Assembly: GCA_013911655.1 (NCBI GenBank)
Contig: JACESU010000001.1
Span: 62,001-126,000 of the forward strand
Direction of reading: 5' to 3'
Length of the DNA: 64,000 nt
From: Alphaproteobacteria bacterium
GTDB lineage: Bacteria; Pseudomonadota; Alphaproteobacteria; Caedimonadales; UBA1908
Shown here: piece after piece, positions 1-6,602 of the stretch
How positions within the stretch are numbered: the first letter of the stretch is position 1
Layout: every line of letters starts with the position of its first letter
The notes under the pieces: model-generated
What the model saw: only the letters and a program-made list of their open reading frames with translations
Databases searched by the model: none
What the model was told of the DNA's origin: nothing
Made by a program: the position numbers and the translations under genes

Positions 1-443
1 TCATATTCTCGTAATTTTCCTTTGAGATCTTCGGTTTCTTCGTAATAGGTTCTAGATCGAATCCCAAGCCAATCTGAAATACCTTTGATCAGTTCTGGAA
101 AATCATGACGCGTATCTCGGTTACTGACAGCAGCCCAAAGAGCAATGATATCGCCTCCTTCCGCGGTTGCAAAATCATGCCACATGCCAGCCTTATCACC
201 GTCTAAATCAACGACCAAACTTTCGCCAGGATTTCCTTGTACGTCACCCACAAAAAATTTATTGCGGCGAAATACACCGCCTGGTAATAGGTATGATAAG
301 ACACCGCGCAGATTTCCAAGCAGTCGCATCTTAATTTCTGATACCGGTGTGGAGGGTTCAGATTTGATTTCTTGCGATAAATGTTGCGGTGCTGCGGTAT
401 TGAGGTTATACCAATCTTTTAAATCAATCACATTCTCAGCCAT
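1..443 (-). CDS. Phage primase/helicase-like protein, N-terminal part (runs off the left edge)
   Basis: Reading leftward from the ATG at 443 there are 147 codons without a stop before the window edge. The segment around residues 85-110 reads MWHDFATAEGGDIIALWAA, typical of the N-terminal zinc-finger/primase-like part of phage toprim or DnaB-type primase-helicases, where a Trp-x-Asp-Phe motif precedes a Gly-Gly-Asp-Ile helix. It starts only three bases after the nuclease gene ends, so it is the distal gene of the same early operon. The toprim and helicase domains would lie outside the window. The assignment rests on the short motif and on context. Confidence 0.6.
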   Translation of the reverse strand, partial: MAENVIDLKDWYNLNTAAPQHLSQEIKSEPSTPVSEIKMRLLGNLRGVLSYLLPGGVFRRNKFFVGDVQGNPGESLVVDLDGDKAGMWHDFATAEGGDIIALWAAVSNRDTRHDFPELIKGISDWLGIRSRTYYEETEDLKGKLREY

Positions 444-446
444 ACG

Positions 447-1142
447 CTACCCATTCCAACATGTTTTTTGCCACCGACAGCTTTTGCATACAAAATAATT
501 GGGATCTTTAGCTATTCGGGGAAGCCATTCACTTGCTTGGCACGCTTTAAGAATATGTGCTGCGCGATCAGAATAGCGCTGCGCAATAGCCGCATCGAAC
601 TGGATCCATTCATGATGCAATTCTGAGGAGTCTTTGTTTAATATCGTCACAAGTGCCGGATGTTCATCGAGTTGCATATAGGCCATGTAAAGCTGTACTT
701 GCACAAAATAATGGGGATGAGATAAGGCTAGGCCGCGAGTCACACAATCACGCCAATATTTTTGATTCATGGTTTTACATTCCCACAGCGCAGGATAAGA
801 AAAGCCACTTGGACCTGAAAGCAATACGCCATCAATATGACCGGCTATTTTGCCACCTGCTATTTCAAAGCCGTATTGATCACCTTGCTTATTGCGCGTG
901 CTTAATTCAAACCCTACCAGCTGCATCCATGAGATAATTAAATTCTCGAGCAAATGCCCCATGGCAAATGTTTTAAGTTGTTTGCCAGTAAATTCATGAT
1001 CTGCTTTTGTGCCTAGATATTGGTATTGAATGCGTCTATCGCAAGCATCTCCCAAACTTGATGCACCCAGGTAATTTCTCGGCGTTTTGCGGGATTCGGA
1101 TTGTTGCAAACCCTGCTCAATAAGTGCGTTAATATCTTGCAT
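447..1142 (-). CDS. Cas4/RecB-like PD-(D/E)XK nuclease with Fe-S cysteines
   Basis: This 231-residue protein has the PD-(D/E)XK nuclease signature: GHIDG (Asp104), ECK at 121-123, and a following Gln-rich helix (QVQLYMAYM, about 148-156). One cysteine near the N-terminus (Cys34) and three near the C-terminus (Cys219, Cys222, Cys228) match the 4Fe-4S arrangement of Cas4/AddB-type exonucleases. In phages such enzymes usually act as recombination exonucleases that resect DNA ends for an annealing protein. A Sak4-like ATPase lies three genes upstream in the same operon, which supports that role. There is no CRISPR array or cas1/cas2 in the window, so a CRISPR adaptation role is not suggested. Confidence 0.8.
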   Translation of the reverse strand: MQDINALIEQGLQQSESRKTPRNYLGASSLGDACDRRIQYQYLGTKADHEFTGKQLKTFAMGHLLENLIISWMQLVGFELSTRNKQGDQYGFEIAGGKIAGHIDGVLLSGPSGFSYPALWECKTMNQKYWRDCVTRGLALSHPHYFVQVQLYMAYMQLDEHPALVTILNKDSSELHHEWIQFDAAIAQRYSDRAAHILKACQASEWLPRIAKDPNYFVCKSCRWQKTCWNG

Positions 1143-1338
1143 GATGAAGCTCTTTGGTGATTTTCAATAAATCGCCGACGGTAATTTGACCAATGGCTTT
1201 ATCCAGCCCTAAATTCTGCAAGTGACGCATTAACTGACCTGCCAGATATAAATGCTCGCGATCACCGTCTTGTTGAATCACCTGTAAGCAGGGCTTGGCG
1301 TGTGATATAGTGTTCAATTGTATGCTGTTATTATTCAT
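1129..1338 (-). CDS. Small phage protein of unknown function
   Basis: A 69-residue ORF starting with ATG at 1338 and preceded by a GAGG-type ribosome binding site. It overlaps the start of the nuclease gene by 14 bp, which suggests translational coupling in the early operon. The sequence is mixed alpha-helical with no recognisable motif, signal peptide or membrane segment. I cannot assign a function. Position and spacing, rather than homology, support it as a real gene. Confidence 0.6.
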   Translation of the reverse strand: MNNNSIQLNTISHAKPCLQVIQQDGDREHLYLAGQLMRHLQNLGLDKAIGQITVGDLLKITKELHHARY

Positions 1339-1340
1339 AA

Positions 1341-2384
1341 TTACCTCGTCAATCCTTCCATGACCATAAAATCTGATTTAAGAAAACGTGGGTTTTTCTC
1401 ATCAAAATACAGTTGCGCAATGGTTTTTTTGCCTACCGGATGCACAGTAAAACCTGTGCGTAATGCATCCCGCTTTTGGAGTCTGGGACCAGGGATTTTT
1501 CTGCCAATTTTGATTGGGATATCGCTAAAATCGCCGTAAATGCAAAAGCGATAATAGATTTGCCCATCGACTGTTTTTTCTTTAGGAAGCGCCATTAAGC
1601 CAAGGCTTTGAGCAATAAAGGCAACATCTAAAGCCAGTTGCTTGGAGGCGGTCGTATACTCAAAGGTTTTATGTAGCATGTAACCATCGGTATCGAGTAG
1701 TCCTGCAAGAATTTCAGAGCGCGTGGCTTTGTCGGCAATTTTGTAAATTTTTGGAATGAATTTTTCAGCCGACAATTTGTTGTACAAACCCAGCGCTTTT
1801 AATTTTTGCGTTAATGGATTAGCGGCACCAGGAGGTGTACTAAAATAATAACTGTTGGCTTGATTACCTGGGATTTGATGAATGCGTACTTGCAGCCCCA
1901 TCTTTTCTGAGATTGCAAAACAATAGGCGATGATTTCCGCATCGGGTGTTGTAATGCTTGGGGTTGCATTCTTAAAACACCCATCACCCAGTAACAATCC
2001 TAAAAAATAGGGATCGATGGGAACGTCAACAGATGCTGAAAAATCAACGCTACTGCGATATAACAGGTACACACTTTTAAAATGAGCGGATTGTTGAAAG
2101 TATTCCCACATGGCCAGTGTTTTGGTTTGCTGGGCAACATTGCAGCCTGTCCGCACTAAATGAATATAATCATTGGCTCCTAACAAAAAAGATGGGCCTT
2201 TGATGGGACGAATTTCAAAAGCTTCCTCTAAGCTTTGGCGCATATCGGTAAGCAATAATGGCTTGCCTTCCGCTCCCATTAATTCATCGCCTATCTCAAG
2301 AGATTCCTGTGATTTAAAATCACCGTTATACAGGAGCGATTCGTATGGTTTTGGCACATGAGTCGCTGGATGTTTCCGCATCAT
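1341..2384 (-). CDS. Free-standing intein-like protein with LAGLIDADG homing endonuclease
   Basis: Residue numbers count from an in-frame ATG at 2396; the better start is the ATG at 2384, which has GGAG six bases upstream. Two LAGLIDADG helices are clear: FLGLLLGDG (131-139) and ILAGLLDTDG (229-238). The N-terminal part (about 20-85) reads like a Hint/intein N-block, with IGDELMGAEGKP and a later NDYIHLV. The last 30 residues (LYFDEKNPRFLKSDFMV) resemble the C-terminal F/G splicing blocks. The nucleophilic Cys1 and terminal His-Asn of a splicing intein are absent, and the ORF has its own start and stop between two phage genes instead of interrupting one. It is probably a homing endonuclease derived from an intein; splicing activity is unlikely. 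Confidence 0.75.
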   Translation of the reverse strand: MMRKHPATHVPKPYESLLYNGDFKSQESLEIGDELMGAEGKPLLLTDMRQSLEEAFEIRPIKGPSFLLGANDYIHLVRTGCNVAQQTKTLAMWEYFQQSAHFKSVYLLYRSSVDFSASVDVPIDPYFLGLLLGDGCFKNATPSITTPDAEIIAYCFAISEKMGLQVRIHQIPGNQANSYYFSTPPGAANPLTQKLKALGLYNKLSAEKFIPKIYKIADKATRSEILAGLLDTDGYMLHKTFEYTTASKQLALDVAFIAQSLGLMALPKEKTVDGQIYYRFCIYGDFSDIPIKIGRKIPGPRLQKRDALRTGFTVHPVGKKTIAQLYFDEKNPRFLKSDFMVMEGLTR

Positions 2385-2395
2385 AATCATCTCCA

Positions 2396-2962
2396 TTAAC
2401 GGTTAAGCCATTCAGGCAGATTGCTAGGAGCTGCCGTCTGGCTAATCTCTTGCGCCATTAATTTGCGGTAAATGGCCATGTCGGGCGTAATAATGCCGGT
2501 GATCTTATTGCGATCAGGATGCTCTCCAGTGGGATCAACATCGACGCCTATTTTTACCGCGCAAGCCAACCCATTAATGCCGCTGACATCTTGCAACATT
2601 CGTTTTTGCTGAGCTTGCGGAGATTCATCTTTTGGCAAAATGCCGTAAGCAGACTCAATAATGGCGCGTAGCATCGAGCGCCCCATTAAGCCCCAAATAT
2701 CTTCACCTTTTTCATTGCGTTTGGTGCCTTGGATCCCAATCATTTGATGAATAATGCGACCAGCATAGTCGCCTGCCATAATGGTGAAATCCACATTCAA
2801 ATAAACTGCCTGGCTGGATTTGCTTTGGGTAAACCAACCATCAGGACCATGGCCACCTGGTTTAATACAAACGGAGGCTTTTAAGTTGCTGCCCGTTGGA
2901 ATTAAGCTAAATCCTTGGTTTTGCGGGGCATTGTTTAAATCATTTAAAAATGAGTAATCCAT
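2396..2962 (-). CDS. DUF669-like phage recombination/replication protein
   Basis: A 188-residue protein with a strong AAGGAG ribosome binding site before ATG 2962. Its layout fits DUF669-type phage proteins: a short N-terminal helix (YSFLNDL), a beta-rich core and a flexible tail ending PEWLNR. In other phages these sit beside a Sak4-like or Erf-like annealing module and may bind single-stranded DNA. Here the gene directly follows the Sak4-like ATPase. Its stop TAA overlaps an upstream in-frame ATG of the intein-like gene by one base. The family name is from recognition of sequence style and context, and no activity can be read directly. Confidence 0.55.
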   Translation of the reverse strand: MDYSFLNDLNNAPQNQGFSLIPTGSNLKASVCIKPGGHGPDGWFTQSKSSQAVYLNVDFTIMAGDYAGRIIHQMIGIQGTKRNEKGEDIWGLMGRSMLRAIIESAYGILPKDESPQAQQKRMLQDVSGINGLACAVKIGVDVDPTGEHPDRNKITGIITPDMAIYRKLMAQEISQTAAPSNLPEWLNR

Positions 2963-2980
2963 ATTCTGTCTCCTTGAAAA

Positions 2981-3784
2981 TTATTGCTTACGATGTTGTT
3001 TGATTTTGCTGAGTAGCCCTCCCAAATGCGGTGGCTCAATTACGTCGAGTGCACCACTGCGATCTTTGGCGGGGTAATCCCATTGATTGATGGTCTGACA
3101 GATAAAACAGCGTTTAGCCGGTTGATCTTCATTGGTTTTAATCCCCACCATGCTGATCACCTCATCCACAATGCCGGGGATTTCATTGGCGGTTTTTGCG
3201 CCCTCACACTGCGGGCTCCAATGACTGCGATTAAATTCATCGAAACGTTGTTCTAAAATGCCAACAAAAATAATGTCTTTATTGGGGATGTGCTGAAATT
3301 GGTTGATCCAAGCAATCATTTCCTGAGCGAGTAAACCGTAAGCTGCCCTTGTATCCGCTTTACCACTACGCTCTGAAACGGCTTCTGGTTGGGACTTTGC
3401 CCATTGCAAGCAAAGACGCGAGGCAACCGTGATACTATCGATAAAAACACAGCTGTAATTTTGTAATGCTTTAGGATCACCATATTGATTGCAGACATGG
3501 GCATAATGTTTTTGGCTGTAAGGTTGCTCGGATCGAAGTGCAGGGTTAGGACCGCCCAACAAACAAGCAATATCTCGTGCTTCTTCCCAAGTCCGCACAT
3601 TAATGGAATCACCATTCCAGCTTTGAACAGCAAGCAATCCGGCCTCCATATCAATACAAAGTGTGGATTGCTCTAAGGTGTTTAACAGACTCGTCTTTCC
3701 GATCCCAAACGGACCAAAAATCACCATCTTTACCCCGGTATGATTTTTTAAGCGCTCTTCAGCGCTAATGATTTTCAAGCTCAT
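2981..3784 (-). CDS. Sak4-like RecA-fold ATPase (AAA_24 type), phage recombinase
   Basis: This 267-residue protein has a Walker A motif GPFGIGKTS (24-32) and a Walker B-like VFIDS (113-117) in a short RecA-like core, the pattern of phage nucleotide-binding proteins of the Sak4/AAA_24 group. Sak4 proteins promote single-strand annealing together with an SSB. The neighbouring DUF669-like protein and Cas4-like exonuclease would complete such a module. It lies 5 bp after the coiled-coil protein gene and 18 bp before the DUF669-like gene, in one leftward operon. Confidence 0.75.
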   Translation of the reverse strand: MSLKIISAEERLKNHTGVKMVIFGPFGIGKTSLLNTLEQSTLCIDMEAGLLAVQSWNGDSINVRTWEEARDIACLLGGPNPALRSEQPYSQKHYAHVCNQYGDPKALQNYSCVFIDSITVASRLCLQWAKSQPEAVSERSGKADTRAAYGLLAQEMIAWINQFQHIPNKDIIFVGILEQRFDEFNRSHWSPQCEGAKTANEIPGIVDEVISMVGIKTNEDQPAKRCFICQTINQWDYPAKDRSGALDVIEPPHLGGLLSKIKQHRKQ

Positions 3785-3789
3785 ATTGT

Positions 3790-4251
3790 TTAATCCTCTT
3801 GAATTGAAAATTTGGGTTTACCGACTTGCACGGTTCTGGCTTCACTAAAGAAATTCTTTAAGGTTTCAGGCCACATCAGGTATCTGCGCTCATCAATGCT
3901 GTAATTGGCCTTGATGTATTGGCTACGATCTTCAGCAGGGATTTTGGCAATGAGATCGGTTAATTTGCTTTGATCCCAAACCACTTTCTTAGGTAAATCA
4001 GCGGTGATTTTGTGCTGGTCTTCGATAAAGTGGACTGTGCCGGTATCACGCCCATCTGCTTGCAGGGCATTTTTAGCTTTGTCTGCAAATTTCAGCTCAA
4101 GAGCATTATCTAGAATGCTTTTATGTCGTTTGACTTCAGCAGAAAGCCTATCGATACGCGCTTGCAGTGAAAGCAAATCGGCAACCGATAATTTGCTGAT
4201 GTCCTCTGTTTTTGCTTCATCTAAAAAACATAATGGGATGATGTTAGTCAT
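3790..4251 (-). CDS. Phage coiled-coil protein of unknown function
   Basis: A 153-residue protein with GGAG upstream of ATG 4251. Residues about 20-60 (ADLLSLQARIDRLSAEVKRH) form a likely coiled coil, followed by a beta-containing half ending FSIQED. I do not recognise the family beyond its resemblance to proteins that accompany Sak4-type recombination modules. It overlaps the end of the sigma-like gene by 8 bp and precedes the ATPase gene by 5 bp, so the three are probably co-translated. Confidence 0.65.
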   Translation of the reverse strand: MTNIIPLCFLDEAKTEDISKLSVADLLSLQARIDRLSAEVKRHKSILDNALELKFADKAKNALQADGRDTGTVHFIEDQHKITADLPKKVVWDQSKLTDLIAKIPAEDRSQYIKANYSIDERRYLMWPETLKNFFSEARTVQVGKPKFSIQED

Positions 4252-4843
4252 GGGCTTCTCCTTTGGTTGATGGTTTTATTCCGGTTTCAAGTTCCGTGTG
4301 TCCAACTTGGTTTAGGTAAGGTAATAGATCGATAAAGCAGGGTCTGAGCTGCTCCAAGATGCGGTAAATGGCAGCTCTGGATTTGCCAGTTAGGCTAGCA
4401 ACCTCAGTAATTGTGTGGGTTTGCAGCAAGGTAGCGAATTCCCGCCATGGTTCTGGCACTGCGCCAAGGGCTTGCGCGACATCAATGACAAAATCAAGAT
4501 TTCTTTCGTGTGGATCTGGGATCGTATCAACCATCGCCACGCCAAAATCATCCACAATATCGAGTGATATGGTTGTGGTCCGTCCACCACGCTTAATGCT
4601 TAACCGGCGCTGGATCATATTGTTTGAGCGACGCGTAATGATCTGATCGACAAAGGTGCCAAGACTGCTTTTTTCTTTATTAAATTTGCTTAAGCACTCA
4701 AAGACTTCACACAATAGCTCCTGCTCAACATCTTCAATTTCTTCGCTAAAAAAACAGGGCATTTGTTTTAAACGCCATGCGTGATACTGGATTTGTTTGA
4801 CGATGGTTTTGTCCATCCCTGGGTAACGATTTCTTGATCTCAT
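4244..4843 (-). CDS. Sigma-70-family-like phage transcription factor
   Basis: The start is taken at ATG 4843, which has AAGGAG seven bases upstream; an in-frame TTG at 4876 has no such site. The 199-residue product has a region-2-like helix pair (about 34-81: DVEQELLCEVFECLSKFN, then TFVDQIITRRSNNMIQRR) and a C-terminal region-4-like helix-turn-helix (about 144-167: ITEVASLTGKSRAAIYRILEQL). That two-domain layout is typical of group 4 and phage sigma factors. It is the first gene of the early operon, next to the divergent control region, so it may direct later phage transcription. An alternative is a non-sigma regulator with a similar helix-turn-helix. Confidence 0.7.
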   Translation of the reverse strand: MRSRNRYPGMDKTIVKQIQYHAWRLKQMPCFFSEEIEDVEQELLCEVFECLSKFNKEKSSLGTFVDQIITRRSNNMIQRRLSIKRGGRTTTISLDIVDDFGVAMVDTIPDPHERNLDFVIDVAQALGAVPEPWREFATLLQTHTITEVASLTGKSRAAIYRILEQLRPCFIDLLPYLNQVGHTELETGIKPSTKGEAHD

Positions 4844-4920
4844 CAGCGGTCTCCTTGATTGGTTTATGTCCTTCAAGAATGCCGAGAGGGGCTCTAATTC
4901 AGCAGGGACGCTAACTTTTC

Positions 4921-5007
4921 AAATAAGACCGCAGGCCAGAGATCAGCTCAGGTTTTATTGGGGGTAGGATGAGAGATTCAGATCGAGGTAAAAATAAATA
5001 AGACCGC
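4921..5007. repeat. Two direct copies of AAATAAGACCGC
   Basis: The 12-mer AAATAAGACCGC occurs at 4921-4932 and again at 4996-5007, 75 bp apart start to start, just upstream of the early operon. It could be a regulator binding site for leftward transcription. Confidence 0.6.
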
Positions 5008-5130
5008 GAAAATCAAATGTTGGAATTTCGTGGATATGAGGGGGTGAAATGGCTGGGTTAAGTCACTCAGATTGGATGAGCGTAAAATGATAAAAACAGT
5101 ATTTGGGTTTATGACATAGGTTGATTTTCT

Positions 5131-5297
5131 ACTTCCCGTTCCCGTCTTCCCGACGGGAAGTGCTCTAGCGGGAAGTGATCGGGCATCTGCTAATCCATTG
5201 ATATATATGGGTTTCCGGGCTTCCCACCACTTCCCGTTCCCGTTTCTACTTCCGGCCGGGAAGTGGTCGTAAACCCTTGATATATAAGCACTTCCCG
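5131..5297. repeat. Array of six ACTTCCCG / CGGGAAGT sites
   Basis: ACTTCCCG occurs on the plus strand at 5131, 5229 and 5290, and as its complement CGGGAAGT at 5154, 5169 and 5257. Several sites form inverted pairs: CTTCCCG-A-CGGGAAG at 5146-5160 is a perfect palindrome with a one-base centre, and CCACTTCCCG is mirrored by CGGGAAGTGG across 5227-5266. Partial copies (TTCCCG, GGGAAG) fill the gaps and continue to about 5376. Such spacing suggests a multi-site operator or origin iterons. Confidence 0.8.
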
Positions 5298-5498
5298 CTT
5301 CCCGCCGGTTCTATATATACATATCCAATGGGAATGGCTATGACCATTTCCCATGGATGGAAAATATATCGGGAAGAAGAGCGACTCTAAAAATTAAGCC
5401 GCACCTTTGTGATCTTATTTTTGTTATTAGCCGAACAGCTAAAATCTGTTTGCTGAACCTAACCTCTACTCAACAATATTCAATCGATGGGATCGCAC

Positions 5499-5963
5499 AT
5501 GATGGACGCAATACTCGCTTTTGACTTAGGCACGCAAACCGGCTGGGCCTTGCTGACTGAGGGGCGTGTCTTTAGTGGGAGTGAGAGCTTTCATACCTCA
5601 CGCTTTAGTGGCGGTGGTATGCGTTTTTTACGCTTTAGACATTTTTTGGATTCGCTAAAACAAAAGGCGGACATTAAGGCTGTCTATTTTGAAGAAGTAC
5701 GCAGGCATTTAGGGGTTGATGCTGCCCATATTTATGGCGGGTTTTTAGCGCATTTGACTGCATGGTGTGAAGATCATGAGATCCCCTATCAAGGTGTAGG
5801 GGTTGGTACGATTAAACGTCATGCCACCGGTAAAGGTAATGCCAGTAAAGATGAAATCATCACCGCCATCAAGGCCAAAGGATTTAATCCTGTTGATGAT
5901 AATGAAGCCGATAGCCTGGCGTTATTGCTATGGGCACAAGACAATATGGAGGTTAAACAATGA
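5499..5963 (+). CDS. RuvC-like Holliday junction resolvase (phage type)
   Basis: The protein opens with AFDLGTQTGWAL, the RNase-H-fold first strand with its catalytic Asp. It continues with an acidic YFEEV strand and ends with NEADSLALLLWA, carrying the last acidic residue, as in RuvC-type resolvases. Such enzymes resolve branched phage DNA before packaging. The start is chosen at ATG 5499, with GGGA upstream; ATG 5487 and 5502 are alternatives. It is the first gene of the rightward operon and overlaps the next gene by ATGA-type coupling. Confidence 0.8.
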   Translation: MMDAILAFDLGTQTGWALLTEGRVFSGSESFHTSRFSGGGMRFLRFRHFLDSLKQKADIKAVYFEEVRRHLGVDAAHIYGGFLAHLTAWCEDHEIPYQGVGVGTIKRHATGKGNASKDEIITAIKAKGFNPVDDNEADSLALLLWAQDNMEVKQ

Positions 5964-6214
5964 ATGGCAAACGATTACTGGAGCAATCCATCTCAACAAT
6001 TGAAGAACGACAAAAAATGTATGGCTCGCCCAAAGAGAATTTTGAGCATATTGCTAAACGCTGGTCGCTTCTCTTCGGAATTACTGTAACGCCTGCCCAA
6101 GTAGGACTGATGATGCTGGATTTAAAGATTGCTCGGCTACAAAAGAACCCTGGCCATTACGATAGCCTGGTGGATGTCGCAGGTTACGCTGCATGCTTAA
6201 GCGATCTGCGATGA
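5960..6214 (+). CDS. DUF6378-domain phage protein
   Basis: An 84-residue protein with the pattern ERQKMYGSPKENF near residues 16-30 and a C-terminal HYDSLVDVAGYAACL, which matches the small DUF6378 family common in phages. That family has a MazG-like, all-helical look, but its reaction is not established. The start ATGA overlaps the resolvase stop. No membrane segment or signal is present. Confidence 0.65.
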   Translation: MNGKRLLEQSISTIEERQKMYGSPKENFEHIAKRWSLLFGITVTPAQVGLMMLDLKIARLQKNPGHYDSLVDVAGYAACLSDLR

Positions 6215-6254
6215 ATAAATATTTTGTTTAGGCGAACACCTTGATACGCAATGC

Positions 6255-6264
6255 TGAATATAAC
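6255..6264 (+). promoter_or_regulatory. TGAATATAAC element, copy 1
   Basis: The 10-mer TGAATATAAC in the context GCAATGCTGAATATAACTCT lies 30 bp before the GTG of the small ORF at 6295. It is one of four plus-strand copies found by eye within the prophage, and this copy is intergenic. It is a candidate phage-specific promoter or regulator site. Confidence 0.4.
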
Positions 6265-6294
6265 TCTCAAGCAAACAATACAAGGATTTATTGA

Positions 6295-6423
6295 GTGATA
6301 GCTGATTCAAACTTTCGCACAAAAATAGTTAACATGCTGCGGACGTTATTAATCGCAACGCTGAATAAAGGCTTGGTAACAGAAATAAATGAACGTGAGA
6401 TAGGGTTGAATGCTATGGGTTAA
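6295..6423 (+). CDS. Putative 42-residue phage peptide (GTG start)
   Basis: This short ORF starts with GTG 6295, eight bases after an AAGGA ribosome binding site, and ends in TAA overlapping the next ATG (TAATG at 6421-6425). The product is basic and helical (RTKIVNMLRTLLIATLNKG) with no recognised family. Evidence for a gene is the good ribosome site, the tight overlap with the next ORF and the filling of an otherwise empty phage gap. Confidence 0.45.
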   Translation: MIADSNFRTKIVNMLRTLLIATLNKGLVTEINEREIGLNAMG

Positions 6424-6602
6424 TGAGCGCTCGAGAGGTCACAACACAGATTACACCACAGGCGTGTCCTGGCATTGGTATGCACGGGTCCTCCCTGGCT
6501 ATTAAGTTAGACGGGTGGCAGAGCCCCGGGATTTTACTAGCGTTAGAATTGGCCCAAACCTTGACACTTGACACAAATATTAAGGAACGGGTGCGCTTAT
6601 GA
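6423..6602 (+). CDS. Putative 59-residue phage peptide before the methyltransferase
   Basis: The ORF runs from ATG 6423, overlapping the previous stop as TAATG, to TGA 6600-6602, overlapping the methyltransferase start as ATGA. Overlaps at both ends are typical of translationally coupled phage genes. The product begins MSAREVTTQITPQ and has a central Gly/Ser-rich part followed by a Leu-rich helix (ILLALELAQTLTL). I do not recognise the family. Confidence 0.45.
   Translation: MSAREVTTQITPQACPGIGMHGSSLAIKLDGWQSPGILLALELAQTLTLDTNIKERVRL

Larger units (their letters stand above)
4844..5498. promoter_or_regulatory. Divergent phage control region (early/late switch or origin)
   Basis: This 655-bp gap separates the leftward early operon from the rightward operon and contains no convincing gene. 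It holds a 12-bp direct repeat, an array of ACTTCCCG sites in both orientations, and three TATATA-rich tracts (5200-5208, 5278-5286, 5311-5319) between or beside those sites. This is the natural place for divergent promoters, repressor operators or a replication origin. I cannot tell which of these it is from sequence alone. Confidence 0.6.

Noticed and set aside
145-498. Plus-strand ORF of 117 codons
   Set aside because: It is antisense to the primase/helicase N-terminus, whose minus-strand frame has recognisable motifs.
447-1142. CRISPR-associated Cas4
   Set aside because: The fold matches Cas4-like nucleases, but the setting is a phage recombination operon without CRISPR genes.
5131-5376. 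Short repeats that might be a CRISPR array
   Set aside because: Units are only 8 bp, irregularly spaced and in both orientations. There are no unique spacers of constant length and no cas1 or cas2.
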